A stretch of DNA of 64,000 nucleotides, from the NCBI RefSeq assembly GCF_029893105.1, contig NZ_JARXWG010000017.1:1-64000 (forward strand). The letters run 5' to 3'. Positions 46,895-56,528 of this stretch are shown in pieces (position 1 is the stretch's first letter; every line of letters starts with the position of its first letter). The notes under the pieces are model-generated. The model was not told the DNA's origin and did not search any database. It worked only from the letters and a program-made list of their open reading frames with translations. The translations under genes were made by a program, and so were the position numbers. This DNA is from Parabacteroides sp. PF5-9 (GTDB lineage: Bacteria > Bacteroidota > Bacteroidia > Bacteroidales > Tannerellaceae).

Positions 46895-47824
46895 TTTCTC
46901 CAGCATATCCTGTGTCATACCGTCCAGGTCGTATTCGGGATGCCACCCCCACTCTGCCCTGGCACAGGTATCATCCAAAGAGTTCGGCCATGAATCGGCT
47001 ATCGCCTGGCGCATCGGATCGACCTGATAGGACATCCGGAAATCGGGGATATATTTGCGGATATTAGCCGCTATACCTTCCGGATCAAAACTCATTGCCG
47101 TGACATTGAACGAGTTGCGATGAACAAATCCGGCCGGATCGGCTTCCATGATCTCTATCGCCGCCCTTACGGCGTCGGGCATATACATCATATCCATATA
47201 GGTACCGGCAGCAATTGGGCATTCGAACACCTCGCCACGAATCGCCGAATAGAAGATATCTACCGCATAATCGGTGGTTCCTCCGCCCGGAGGGGTCACA
47301 TGCGAGATCAAGCCGGGAAAACGTACCGAACGGGTATCTACCCCGAAACGGATAAAATAGTAATCACTCAATAGTTCACCGGCTACCTTGGTGACGCCAT
47401 ACATCGTCCGGGGGTTACGGATGGTGTCTTGCGGTGTTTTATCTTTCGGTGAATTGTCGCCAAACACACCGATAGAACTGGGTGTAAAGACTGCACAATG
47501 ATGTTCACGGGCTACTTCCAATACATTAAAAAGTCCGTCCATTCCTATTTTCCAAGCCAGTTGGGTTTTTATTTCAGCTACGGCCGATAACAAGGCTGCC
47601 AGATTGTAGATTGTATCGATATGGTATTTCGAGACGGTTTCTGCTATTTGTTGTTCATTGGTGATGTCGACAATCGCCGAAGGTCCTGATTCCAATAGTT
47701 CGCCATGAGGTTCTGATCCGGGGATATAACCGGCGACAATGTTTCCGCCGTACAGGCTTCTTAATTTCATAGTAAGTTCCGAGCCGATCTGCCCTGTAGA
47801 GCCTATGACCAATACATTTTTCAT
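46874..47824 (-). CDS. tdh: L-threonine 3-dehydrogenase, SDR type
   Basis: The start at 47824 (MKNVLVIGSTGQIG) gives 316 residues; the longer ORF begins inside the promoter. It is an extended SDR fold with NAD site GSTGQIG, the YGVTK catalytic Tyr/Lys (about residue 140), VRFPGLIS and PPGGGTTDYAVDIFY. This epimerase-like threonine dehydrogenase oxidises threonine to 2-amino-3-ketobutyrate. It is divergent from kbl, the next enzyme of the pathway. Confidence 0.9.
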   Translation of the reverse strand: MKNVLVIGSTGQIGSELTMKLRSLYGGNIVAGYIPGSEPHGELLESGPSAIVDITNEQQIAETVSKYHIDTIYNLAALLSAVAEIKTQLAWKIGMDGLFNVLEVAREHHCAVFTPSSIGVFGDNSPKDKTPQDTIRNPRTMYGVTKVAGELLSDYYFIRFGVDTRSVRFPGLISHVTPPGGGTTDYAVDIFYSAIRGEVFECPIAAGTYMDMMYMPDAVRAAIEIMEADPAGFVHRNSFNVTAMSFDPEGIAANIRKYIPDFRMSYQVDPMRQAIADSWPNSLDDTCARAEWGWHPEYDLDGMTQDMLEKLRLKLG

Positions 47825-47854
47825 TGCGTTTTCGTGTTTAATGTTTTTCCGCGA

Positions 47855-47862
47855 CAAAGGTA
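47855..47862 (-). promoter_or_regulatory. Promoter -7 element for tdh
   Basis: TACCTTTG on the minus strand, 30 bp upstream of the tdh ATG at 47824, fits TAnnTTTG and argues against the longer ORF. Confidence 0.5.
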
Positions 47863-48017
47863 GAGAGAATTCGGTTTTTCCTGTTTATTTTCTCCCTTTT
47901 TTTCATCTGATTTCATTAAAAAAGATGACCTTTGTCTTCCGACTGGTATGACGTATGCCTATCGGTTTTTATATGAAATGTTATCACGTTCAATAATTAT
48001 CTAAAACACCATAAGTT

Positions 48018-49205
48018 ATGTACGGAAAACTAAAAGACTTCTTGACAAACGAGCTGGCCGCGATCGAAGCCGCCGGTTTATATAAGAACGAACGGATTAT
48101 CACCACCCCTCAAAGAGCAGATATTCAGGTGAACGCTGGCAAACATGTGTTGAATTTCTGTGCCAACAACTACCTGGGATTATCTGATAATCAGCGTTTG
48201 ATCGATGCCGCTACAAAGGCTATGGAGACACATGGTTACGGTATGTCTTCCGTCCGTTTTATCTGCGGCACACAAGACCTGCATAAACAGTTGGAAGCGG
48301 CTATAGCCGATTATTTTCAAACAGAAGACACTATTCTTTATGCCGCTTGTTTTGATGCCAATGGCGGCCTGTTCGAACCGCTTTTCTCCGAAGAAGATGC
48401 GATCATTTCCGATGCATTGAACCACGCTTCGATCATCGACGGGGTCAGGCTATGTAAAGCCAAACGTTACCGGTATATCAATGCCGATATGGCTGATTTG
48501 GAACGCTGTCTAAAAGAGGCACAGGCTCAACGCCACCGGATCATAGCCACCGATGGGGTTTTCTCTATGGACGGCAATGTGGCTCCTTTGGATCAGATCT
48601 GTGAACTGGCAGAAAAATATGATGCGTTAGTAATGGTCGACGAATCACATTCGGCAGGGGTGGTAGGCGCTACCGGACATGGAGTAGCCGAACAGTTCGA
48701 CTGTTATGATCGTATCGATATCTTCACCGGGACGTTAGGGAAAGCTTTCGGGGGAGCAATGGGCGGATTCACGACCGGCCGGAAAGAGATTATCGATATG
48801 TTACGCCAACGTTCCCGCCCCTACCTGTTCTCCAACTCACTGGCTCCGGCGATTGTAGGCGCCAGTTTGGAGATGTTCCGTATGTTGAAAGAGAGTAATG
48901 AACTGCATACCCGGTTAATGAATAACGTGAACTATTTCTGTGATAAAATGATTGCGGCAGGTTTTGATATTAAACCGACTCAATCGGCTATATGCGCCGT
49001 GATGTTGTACGACGCCAAACTCTCACAAGATTTTGCTGCACTGATGCAGGAAGAAGGTATTTATGTGACTGGCTTCTATTATCCGGTCGTACCGAAAGGC
49101 GAAGCACGGATCCGTGTACAGCTTTCTGCCGGACATGAATGCGAGCATCTGGATAAAGCTATTGAGGCGTTTATCAAAGTGGGGAAACAGTTATCAGTTA
49201 TTTAA
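48018..49205 (+). CDS. kbl: Glycine C-acetyltransferase (2-amino-3-ketobutyrate CoA ligase)
   Basis: A 395-residue fold-I PLP enzyme. Visible: FCANNYLGLSDNQRL, FICGTQDLHKQLE, SDALNHASIIDGVRL, VMVDESHSAGVVG, and the PLP lysine in FTGTLGKAFGGAMGGF. With Tdh it converts threonine to glycine and acetyl-CoA. Confidence 0.97.
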   Translation: MYGKLKDFLTNELAAIEAAGLYKNERIITTPQRADIQVNAGKHVLNFCANNYLGLSDNQRLIDAATKAMETHGYGMSSVRFICGTQDLHKQLEAAIADYFQTEDTILYAACFDANGGLFEPLFSEEDAIISDALNHASIIDGVRLCKAKRYRYINADMADLERCLKEAQAQRHRIIATDGVFSMDGNVAPLDQICELAEKYDALVMVDESHSAGVVGATGHGVAEQFDCYDRIDIFTGTLGKAFGGAMGGFTTGRKEIIDMLRQRSRPYLFSNSLAPAIVGASLEMFRMLKESNELHTRLMNNVNYFCDKMIAAGFDIKPTQSAICAVMLYDAKLSQDFAALMQEEGIYVTGFYYPVVPKGEARIRVQLSAGHECEHLDKAIEAFIKVGKQLSVI

Positions 49206-49208
49206 AGG

Positions 49209-49259
49209 AGTTAAGGGCCTTAAGGGCTTTAAAGGCTTTAAGATCCTTAATGCCCTTAA
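49209..49259. repeat. 9-bp tandem repeat between kbl and the PHP gene
   Basis: About five degenerate 9-bp units (CTTAAGGGC type: TTAAGGGCC, TTAAGGGCT, TTAAAGGCT, TTAAGATCC, TTAATGCCC). The ends TTAAGGGC and GCCCTTAA are inverted, so the RNA could fold into a hairpin. It fills almost the whole 66-bp intergenic gap. Confidence 0.6.
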
Positions 49260-49271
49260 AAATAGAATTAT

Positions 49272-50129
49272 ATGCAACAAAGCAACTATCATAGTCACTG
49301 TACATTTTGTGACGGAAGAAGTCACCCGGAGGATTTTCTGAAGTTTGCCATCTCTCAAGGGTTTCGGGCTTATGGGTTTTCCTCCCACTCTCCCCTGCCT
49401 TTCGAAACGTTCTGGAATATGTCGAAAGAGGATATGGTGGAATACTTGCAGGAAATTGACCGATTAAAGAATAAATATAGCGATTTGATCGAGGTTTATG
49501 CGGGTCTGGAGATCGATTATCTCGATCAAACCTATAATCCTTCTATCCCCTATTTCCAGGAATTGCCTTTGGATTACCGGATTGGCTCCGTTCATTTCCT
49601 GCCGCTTTCCGACCGGTTGGAAGAAAATAATATGGTGTGTATCGACGGACCATACGCTGAATATGCCGGAGCGGTAGATGCTCTCTTTGACGGCGACATC
49701 CGGAAACTGGTTAAGCGCTTCTACGAATCAACCATGCAGATGGTTGAAGCCGGAGGGTTCGATATTGTCGGCCACATGGATAAAATCTATCAGAATGGCT
49801 ACCGCTATCCGGGATTTTCATTTGAGGCCGACTGGTACCAGGAGCCGTTTCTGGCCTGTCTCGACCTGATTGCTCAAAAAGGAATAATGGTCGAGATCAA
49901 CACCAAAAACATGACCCGCAAACAACAGTCATTCCCACACGTACAATACTATTCGCTCTTAAAAGAGTTGGGTATCCCCGTAATGGTCAACTCCGACTGC
50001 CATTTCCCTGACCTGGTCAACGACGGACGGAAAGAGGCTTTCTCTTTATTAAAAGAAGCCGGGTTTAAAACCACCCGTGAGTTGATTGCCGGAAAATGGC
50101 AGGATGTGAAATTAGATATAATAACATAA
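49272..50129 (+). CDS. hisK: PHP-family histidinol phosphatase
   Basis: A 285-residue PHP-domain metal phosphatase. Visible: NYHSHCTFCDGR (first metal motif HxH), EVYAGLEIDY, IGSVHFLP, DIVGHMDKI, MVEINTKNM and VNSDCHFPD. PHP members of this type act as histidinol phosphatases. That would duplicate the HAD domain of HisB, so another substrate cannot be excluded. It may be cotranscribed with kbl. Confidence 0.85.
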   Translation: MQQSNYHSHCTFCDGRSHPEDFLKFAISQGFRAYGFSSHSPLPFETFWNMSKEDMVEYLQEIDRLKNKYSDLIEVYAGLEIDYLDQTYNPSIPYFQELPLDYRIGSVHFLPLSDRLEENNMVCIDGPYAEYAGAVDALFDGDIRKLVKRFYESTMQMVEAGGFDIVGHMDKIYQNGYRYPGFSFEADWYQEPFLACLDLIAQKGIMVEINTKNMTRKQQSFPHVQYYSLLKELGIPVMVNSDCHFPDLVNDGRKEAFSLLKEAGFKTTRELIAGKWQDVKLDIIT

Positions 50130-50216
50130 AAACATTCTATTCGGAACATATTTGTATTATATTTTTTTCTAACGATAAAACGTATTTCCTCTTCATTTTT
50201 GTTAAAAATTAACTAA

Positions 50217-52760
50217 CTAATTAGCATCAATATAAACCCGATGTGTTGTATATGGAGGAACTGTTAAACGAACATCGAAGAATAGTCTGCCAATGATAAC
50301 AAGTTCAACTTTAATAATTCCGCAGCCAGAACCAGTCTGTTGTGATAAGATATTTATTCCAGGTCCGACATTCTCAACAATCCAAGTATCACTATCATTA
50401 GCAGTAACATAGAAATCTCCTATCCAAGCTATCGGCAAAACTACATCTTTGGGATTTACATCAAAGACTACTGGCCCACTATCTTGATAGACAGTCAACT
50501 TTCTGGAAAGGTTTCCTCCTGTTCCTTTGACTGTAATCGTTGCACTCCGTGCTGCTCCGGGGTTGGATGTTACATAGTACGTAGCCGACTGATCCCCTCC
50601 ATTGGCCAGCATCGGCTGCACACCCAGCGTCAGCCATTCCTGATCAGAACTATATGCCAACTGCAATCCATTTGTCCCATTCACTGTATAATTTCCTGAT
50701 GAAGATGTATTTGGCACATTGACCGAAGCCGGAAAAACCGTTAATGTTGATCCTTCTTGTCTTATATTCACCTCTCTTGAGATATTATTATCATTTGTTT
50801 TTACTGTAATTATCGCCGATCTTTCCGATGAGTTGGGATTTATCGAAACAGTCTTATAAGTTATTGCTTGATCATTTCCATTGGTTATTCCGGAGGTAGC
50901 CCCACTTAACGTAAGGAATCCGCCGGTGACCGATGAGTTGTAACTCAGTCCTGGAGTTCCTGTTAAAGTCAATGTTCCCGCGGCATCCTTTGCCGGGCTT
51001 AACATGGTCGGGTTTCCGGATATAGTCAGTGAGGAAGCATTTTGTGTGATCGAGATATTTTTTGTCAGGTTGGCATCCGTTCCCGTAATACCATTCCCCG
51101 ATTTGATGGTTATATTTCCACTTCGTGCCGCTTCTTTGGGATTAACAGGAACTGTATATCCTACTGTTTGCATTTCACCTGTTGTATTGGCTGTTCCACT
51201 GGTCGTTCCTGTCAGTGTGATCCAATCTGTATTAGATGCTGCGTTCCACGACAGCCCTTTGGTGGAAGTAAAACGAGCCGTATGGCTATTGGAAGCCGCT
51301 GCAGGTATCGTTACCGGATTATCAACAGTAAGCGTTGCGCCTTGCTGGTTGACGGTTATATCTCCTATAGTTCCCAATGGTGCTGCGATACTCCCTGTCT
51401 TTACCGCCAATGTCTCATGCCGCTGCGAGGAAGAGGGGTTAGCCTCCGCAGCAATCAGATCAACCTGCTGGATTCCTGTTCCGGAAACTTCACTCGCCGG
51501 TGCAAAAGTCTGCCCGTTGATCATCGCCGAAAGCCACGATGGCAATATAAAGGCCCAGTTGACACCCGGACGGGTACTAATCTGAAACGATTCGATAGAT
51601 CCCTTTGCCGCAGCTAAGATATTCGGATCCGACGGTCCGGGGCCATCCCCTGCCGTGATTCGTTTATCCGAAATATCTATTCCAGTCAGTGTAATATGAA
51701 TCATATAATGACTGTTACGTCGCAGATTATAGTCATTCATACCTTCACCTGGATAAAGACGGAATGTGACATTGGGAAAAACGATTCCATTCTGAGTCGC
51801 TTTTCCACTTAATTCAATATAGGAAGCATTGGTAACACCTTGTCCGGTTTTTTCCTTATCCATACTTACCATATGTTCTCCCGTGGCCTGACCTGCCAAG
51901 TTCTCGGGGATATACCAGGTGGAAGTTGCTCCCGAGGATGCAACAATGCCCGGATGTACGCGGTAGCTATTTGTGATACGTTGTCCCTCGTTTTTCAGAT
52001 AAAGGGTATTGACCGGTGCCTGACATAAACGTACTTCATCCGGTTCAAAAGAGAAATTCGTACCGCCAAACTGATAAGTAAACGATATTTTGGCGACAAC
52101 CCTTTCCATTTGAATGGTATGTTCGAATACTACTTCAGGTTGATCACTGTTGATTTCACCTTCCCAATAACCGGTCATCATCAATAACTTATTGGTAGGT
52201 ACACCATTGGCATCGTAGGTCATTGATGTGGTCAATGATTTCAATCCGCTTTCAGTATCTGATGCTGTTTTTATACCGAGATCACCCGCATTTGCGATAA
52301 AATAGACTTTACTATCCCCTGTTATCGCATTCAGGCGGATATCGATATATTCCAGTTGCAGCGGGTCGAGATACACTTTTTTGACACATTGCCCCTGTTC
52401 ATTGTATTGTCCGACCCAAAGCTGACTGATCCGACGTTCTTCGATGGAGGTCAGTGCATCTCCGGCTCTTGTCTGAATCATAGTGGACTCCGATGCTTGG
52501 AACGTTGTTAATGTATCCGTTTCGACCGTACCGTCACTATTTAATACCAATTGACGTGTCACAGGTGAAGAGGGAGACAATACATTCATATAGAATCGCA
52601 CATCGACCTCTTTTGTCGAAGGTGACGGTGGCGGTCCAACCGTAATCTCCTCCTGCGAACAACCCAACAATACGAACCATACGGTCAATAAATACAATAC
52701 TGCCGGATAAGACAGATACTGCCAACTGATTTTTTTATAATTGTTTATCCCTTTCATCAC
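50217..52760 (-). CDS. Fimbrial-locus lipoprotein with BACON-like repeats, putative tip
   Basis: An 847-residue lipoprotein (lipobox near VLLGCSQEE). Residues about 50-370 resemble a DUF4906-type or fimbrillin-like region. From about 380 onward there are four or five repeated beta-sandwich modules of about 90 residues with the ending pattern R-x-x-x-I-T-V-K ... I-T-Q-x-G (for example RSAIITVKTND and REVNIRQEGSTL), which fits BACON-like domains. It is the last gene and the longest, as expected for a tip or adhesin of type V pili. Sugar or host binding is inference. Confidence 0.7.
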   Translation of the reverse strand: MMKGINNYKKISWQYLSYPAVLYLLTVWFVLLGCSQEEITVGPPPSPSTKEVDVRFYMNVLSPSSPVTRQLVLNSDGTVETDTLTTFQASESTMIQTRAGDALTSIEERRISQLWVGQYNEQGQCVKKVYLDPLQLEYIDIRLNAITGDSKVYFIANAGDLGIKTASDTESGLKSLTTSMTYDANGVPTNKLLMMTGYWEGEINSDQPEVVFEHTIQMERVVAKISFTYQFGGTNFSFEPDEVRLCQAPVNTLYLKNEGQRITNSYRVHPGIVASSGATSTWYIPENLAGQATGEHMVSMDKEKTGQGVTNASYIELSGKATQNGIVFPNVTFRLYPGEGMNDYNLRRNSHYMIHITLTGIDISDKRITAGDGPGPSDPNILAAAKGSIESFQISTRPGVNWAFILPSWLSAMINGQTFAPASEVSGTGIQQVDLIAAEANPSSSQRHETLAVKTGSIAAPLGTIGDITVNQQGATLTVDNPVTIPAAASNSHTARFTSTKGLSWNAASNTDWITLTGTTSGTANTTGEMQTVGYTVPVNPKEAARSGNITIKSGNGITGTDANLTKNISITQNASSLTISGNPTMLSPAKDAAGTLTLTGTPGLSYNSSVTGGFLTLSGATSGITNGNDQAITYKTVSINPNSSERSAIITVKTNDNNISREVNIRQEGSTLTVFPASVNVPNTSSSGNYTVNGTNGLQLAYSSDQEWLTLGVQPMLANGGDQSATYYVTSNPGAARSATITVKGTGGNLSRKLTVYQDSGPVVFDVNPKDVVLPIAWIGDFYVTANDSDTWIVENVGPGINILSQQTGSGCGIIKVELVIIGRLFFDVRLTVPPYTTHRVYIDAN

Positions 52761-52769
52761 TTGTCCATT

Positions 52770-53957
52770 TTAGTTTTCTCCTCCGACATCTCCACTCCAA
52801 TCGATATGACTCCATTGAGCAATCATAAAAGTGGTACCGACTCCTTCATTGATATCCGGATCCTGCGGTTCGTATACCGCACCACTTCCTCCCGGTCCGC
52901 CTACATTATCATCCTGTATCAGGATACGGTTCCATGGAAGGATGCGTAAAAACAACCGGCTGGTATCTTCATCTCCGACCTCCAAGGTGAACACATACCG
53001 TTTGCCCGGTTCAAAAAGAATCCCTCGTTCTATTTTAGCCTGTAACGTTGCCAAAGCACTATTCCGACCGACAGTTATTGCTACTTTAAACGGATCACCG
53101 TTTTTAGGCAGTACGACTGTTGTCGCTTTGTTTAATCCCAGTCCGTTCGGATCAGCTCCTTCGGCTACCGGTTCAAAATTCTCCAAAACGACCCGTCCGG
53201 CACTACTCGGATCACTCCCCGTCATGGCGATCTGCTGCGAAACACCAGCCCATAAAAAAGCACCGGCACTGGAAATTTGAGTCATTTCAAGACGAGAACC
53301 TTTCAAGTGAGTGATATTCTCTGCTTTATCAGATGGTTGTACATGAAATACAACCTGTGCACATTTGCGCTGAAAAACTGCCAGAGGAATGGTATAAAGC
53401 GACTTTGCTTTTACTTCAATGTTCGTCGCATAGGAGGTCATCACATCCTCTTTATGGGGAATCTGTCTTGTTTGCCAACGATTGTCTTTCGTCCCTTGTA
53501 CCAATGGACGAGCCGGTGAGATGGCATAAAAGTCATACCCACCTTCACGCACGTAGAGTCCTTTGGCCTGTTCGGCAGATTCAATCACATTTCCATTCAG
53601 ATCAACAATACATGGGATCAGTTTCCCTTCCTGATTGATGCGATAGGTTGCTTCATGATCCGGTGGAGTTGTTAAATAATCAACCTGCGACGAATTATAC
53701 TCTCCTAATTTGCCTTTATAATAAGCCGCGATCCGCACGGTCGTCCCCTCCTGTACCGGTTCGTTTTGCCCGGCACGGGTTGTTGTCCGGGAGATAATGG
53801 AAGACTCCAGCTTGGCCGCCTCGAAACGAAGTTCTACCCATGCCGGTACTGTTGGAGGTTCTCCCTCCAGCTCGGCATACGTACAACCTGTTACCAGCAA
53901 GCAGCAACCTATTATAAGCCTTTCGAAGTATGTATATAATCGTTTCATGAACATCAC
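52770..53957 (-). CDS. Fimbrillin-clan lipoprotein
   Basis: A 395-residue lipoprotein (LLVTGCTYAELE). After a Thr/Arg-rich start (SRTTTRAGQ) come two beta-rich domains, with KCAQVVFHVQPSD at the middle, as in FimA/Mfa1-type proteins. It ends in a polar tail instead of the usual W-containing strand of its neighbours. It resembles the BF2992-type fimbrillin clan by memory only. 9-bp gap from the putative tip gene. Confidence 0.65.
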   Translation of the reverse strand: MMFMKRLYTYFERLIIGCCLLVTGCTYAELEGEPPTVPAWVELRFEAAKLESSIISRTTTRAGQNEPVQEGTTVRIAAYYKGKLGEYNSSQVDYLTTPPDHEATYRINQEGKLIPCIVDLNGNVIESAEQAKGLYVREGGYDFYAISPARPLVQGTKDNRWQTRQIPHKEDVMTSYATNIEVKAKSLYTIPLAVFQRKCAQVVFHVQPSDKAENITHLKGSRLEMTQISSAGAFLWAGVSQQIAMTGSDPSSAGRVVLENFEPVAEGADPNGLGLNKATTVVLPKNGDPFKVAITVGRNSALATLQAKIERGILFEPGKRYVFTLEVGDEDTSRLFLRILPWNRILIQDDNVGGPGGSGAVYEPQDPDINEGVGTTFMIAQWSHIDWSGDVGGEN

Positions 53958-54026
53958 CTCATTTTCTTCTATTAGTTGAATGGAAATGGTTTCCTTTTTA
54001 CATCCATTCCGTATGCAGAGAGGTTA

Positions 54027-55118
54027 TTATTCTACAGGTACATGAATCGGGGTCGTATCGTCCCAACCGACAACCTGAATATCATCAAATTCCAATCCTT
54101 GGTCGGTTACATTCATGGTGTAGAGATAATGCTTTCCTTTTTCCCATTTTATATTTTGTAATACCGTAACACCCTGAGGGGTTTGATAGGTACGGTCTTC
54201 CGACGGACTCAGATTACCTTCCGGTCCTAACGTCAGTTTAAGCGAGAGTTCGGCCACAGGTGTTTCAAGCGGTACGACCAATCCATACGCCTGTGCACAG
54301 GGTAAAGCCATATAGTCCGGTGTATCAGCACCGACCGGCCATTCGGCAATTTGTCCTTGCACATCACCCAGAAGGGTGATGGTTCCGACTTGATCCAGTC
54401 CGAGTAGTGATCCATCTTCCAGATTCATCGTCACTTGCGTATTGGCTTTAGCCAAAAGCTGATTGCCATTCTGGCTGGTCAGTTCAATTTTCTTGACATA
54501 ATCGAGTTCGGTTATCGCCTGTCCTTTGGCTTTAATAATCCGGAAACTGATTTTTGCCAACGCATGTTGCATATAGAGATGTTCGATCTGATGCTCCCAT
54601 TTATTGACGGTATGATGGGTTTCACTTCCCGTCGCTTCACTGTCACTTCCATATAAGAGATCATCTTGGGTAGTATCCCATTCATTGCCATAATTAAAGG
54701 TCTGTGTGGCAGGAATAGATATGCTTTTGATGATCGGATACTTCGGATTCGTTCGTGAGAAATCAGCACCATAGCCCGACGGTGCCCAGGCATAAACCGT
54801 TCCGTCGACATTGGCCATATTCAATTGCTGGTCTGGGGACCATAAGCCACTTGCATACCGATATTCTTGTGTTTTTACTTCACTATTATAGTAGGCAATA
54901 GAAGATCCGGATCCTTTAGTCACTAATACGCCAATGGCATCCAACTTATTCGGAGCGTCATTTCCTACCTGTTCAAAAACAGCTCTGGTATCGACAGACA
55001 TATTCAATTTGTTTATTTGCAAAGGCATATCCTCCTCAACCGCGGGAGGATATCCTTTTTCATCTGCCGTGCAAGCAACCATTCCCACGACTGCCAGCAT
55101 ATAAAGGAGTCGTTTCAT
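54027..55118 (-). CDS. Fimbrillin-family lipoprotein
   Basis: The start at 55118 (MKRLLYMLAVVGMVACTADE) gives 363 residues and avoids overlap with the upstream gene. The lipobox is MVAC. A first domain contains VDTRAVF and the second YMQHALAKISFRIIKAKG, a typical fimbrillin core. It ends DIQVVGWDDTTPIHVPVE, a C-terminal strand with Trp shared with its neighbours. Probable pilus stalk or accessory subunit. Confidence 0.8.
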   Translation of the reverse strand: MKRLLYMLAVVGMVACTADEKGYPPAVEEDMPLQINKLNMSVDTRAVFEQVGNDAPNKLDAIGVLVTKGSGSSIAYYNSEVKTQEYRYASGLWSPDQQLNMANVDGTVYAWAPSGYGADFSRTNPKYPIIKSISIPATQTFNYGNEWDTTQDDLLYGSDSEATGSETHHTVNKWEHQIEHLYMQHALAKISFRIIKAKGQAITELDYVKKIELTSQNGNQLLAKANTQVTMNLEDGSLLGLDQVGTITLLGDVQGQIAEWPVGADTPDYMALPCAQAYGLVVPLETPVAELSLKLTLGPEGNLSPSEDRTYQTPQGVTVLQNIKWEKGKHYLYTMNVTDQGLEFDDIQVVGWDDTTPIHVPVE

Positions 55119-55131
55119 AGTTTTACTTTTT

Positions 55132-56466
55132 TTAAATCTTAATTTCTTCATTAACCGGCACTGTATCCCATTCTGTTACAGAGACAGCCCGTACTGTTAA
55201 TGCACTACGTGATGCACATACTGTATAGAGGTAGTTTTTCCCTTGCTCCCATGCACTTGTTTCTTGCAAAGGCAGGAATACTTCATAATCGGTTCCGTCG
55301 ATTGTAAATGTAACAATCAACCGGCTATCTTCATCGGATGCACCCGGAGCCAATTCGATCGGATAAACGATCATACTCAATTTGCGGGCAACTCGTGAGC
55401 CTGTGACCTGTGTAGAGCCGGATCCGCTAGCAATAAAATGCGTTTCGTCTTGTGTTTCTCCTGCTTTGACTTCACGAGGTATAGTATATCCGGTAATTGT
55501 ACGGGTAATCGTTTCATCAGCCAGATTAGTTTCATTATTCAGTCCGGTAATCACACCATCTGCCAGTTTCATTTTAGGCGTTCCTCCTGTTTTCAACAGT
55601 TGTTTGCCATCTGCATTTTTTATCACGATTTTTGAAAGTACACCTTGTCCATCCATTGTTCCATCGTTGTACACTCGGAAAGAGAGCATCGACATGGCAT
55701 GTTGCATAGAGAGGTCTATTTCATTCCCCGGATTCACCGCATCCATATTTCCACCCGGTTCATCCAGGTTAGCCCGTCCGTTATTTATATATCGAGCCGG
55801 AGTTGTCGGATCAGAATAGAAATAGAGGTAATCTGTTTCGGCAAGATCCCCCACTAATTTAGTACTGTTACGGTTGGCTCCTGCTGAATTAGACACCCAC
55901 TTACTTTGTCCATTATCCCATACCATATCGGCATTACTGACAACTCCTGTAAAATCGATCGTACCTGTTTTTGCTATAGGAGCAGCAATGGCAACATTAT
56001 CCTTTGTCGTTCCTTCAAACGAAGCAGTATACGGATAATAGGCATACAATGTGCCTACCGTTTCCGTCAGATAATAAGGTTTTGCTGTCGCATCGGCAAA
56101 ACTGGTTCCTTTTGCAGAAATGGCTTTCCACGATTTACCATCCGCACTCCCCATGAACCAGACAGGTTTTCCTTGTTCATACTCATCGGCCTGTGTACCG
56201 GAGTTGTACGGTGTATAAAGCGCTGTTCCGTCATTGTTTAAGGTAACTATCCCTAAACCTTTTGCATCTGTTGCATAATTTGCTGCGTCATAAGTAATAT
56301 TTGTCCCCTCAATTACAGCACGTGTATTCGTCTGGATCACTCCGGTATGTATACCCAAGGAACCATCCATTCTGGCCTTCGGAGGTCTGATAACCTCTTC
56401 ACTTTCCGAACAGCTGGAGGCTGATACGACTACCGCTATTGCGGCTAAATAAATAAATCTCTTCAT
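55132..56466 (-). CDS. Fimbrillin-family lipoprotein
   Basis: A 444-residue lipoprotein (VVSASSCSESEEV), the longest of the stalk-type paralogues. It contains QTNTRAVIEG near the start, LSMQHAMSMLSFRVYND in the middle (fimbrillin signature) and VRAVSVTEWDTVPVNEEIKI at the end. Its pattern is closest to the next gene downstream, which suggests local duplication. Confidence 0.8.
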   Translation of the reverse strand: MKRFIYLAAIAVVVSASSCSESEEVIRPPKARMDGSLGIHTGVIQTNTRAVIEGTNITYDAANYATDAKGLGIVTLNNDGTALYTPYNSGTQADEYEQGKPVWFMGSADGKSWKAISAKGTSFADATAKPYYLTETVGTLYAYYPYTASFEGTTKDNVAIAAPIAKTGTIDFTGVVSNADMVWDNGQSKWVSNSAGANRNSTKLVGDLAETDYLYFYSDPTTPARYINNGRANLDEPGGNMDAVNPGNEIDLSMQHAMSMLSFRVYNDGTMDGQGVLSKIVIKNADGKQLLKTGGTPKMKLADGVITGLNNETNLADETITRTITGYTIPREVKAGETQDETHFIASGSGSTQVTGSRVARKLSMIVYPIELAPGASDEDSRLIVTFTIDGTDYEVFLPLQETSAWEQGKNYLYTVCASRSALTVRAVSVTEWDTVPVNEEIKI

Positions 56467-56528
56467 AATCGGTTTGTTTTATGGAGTTGAACACTCCCTG
56501 TTTGTAATCTATTTTGCTAAAAACTGTT

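Noticed and set aside
51004-51617. Two overlapping plus-strand ORFs of 191-193 codons
   Set aside because: Antisense to the BACON-like repeats; Val/Ser/Arg/Cys-rich shadows with no start context.
55382-55819. 145-codon plus-strand ORF
   Set aside because: Opposite a fimbrillin gene in the middle of the lipoprotein operon.
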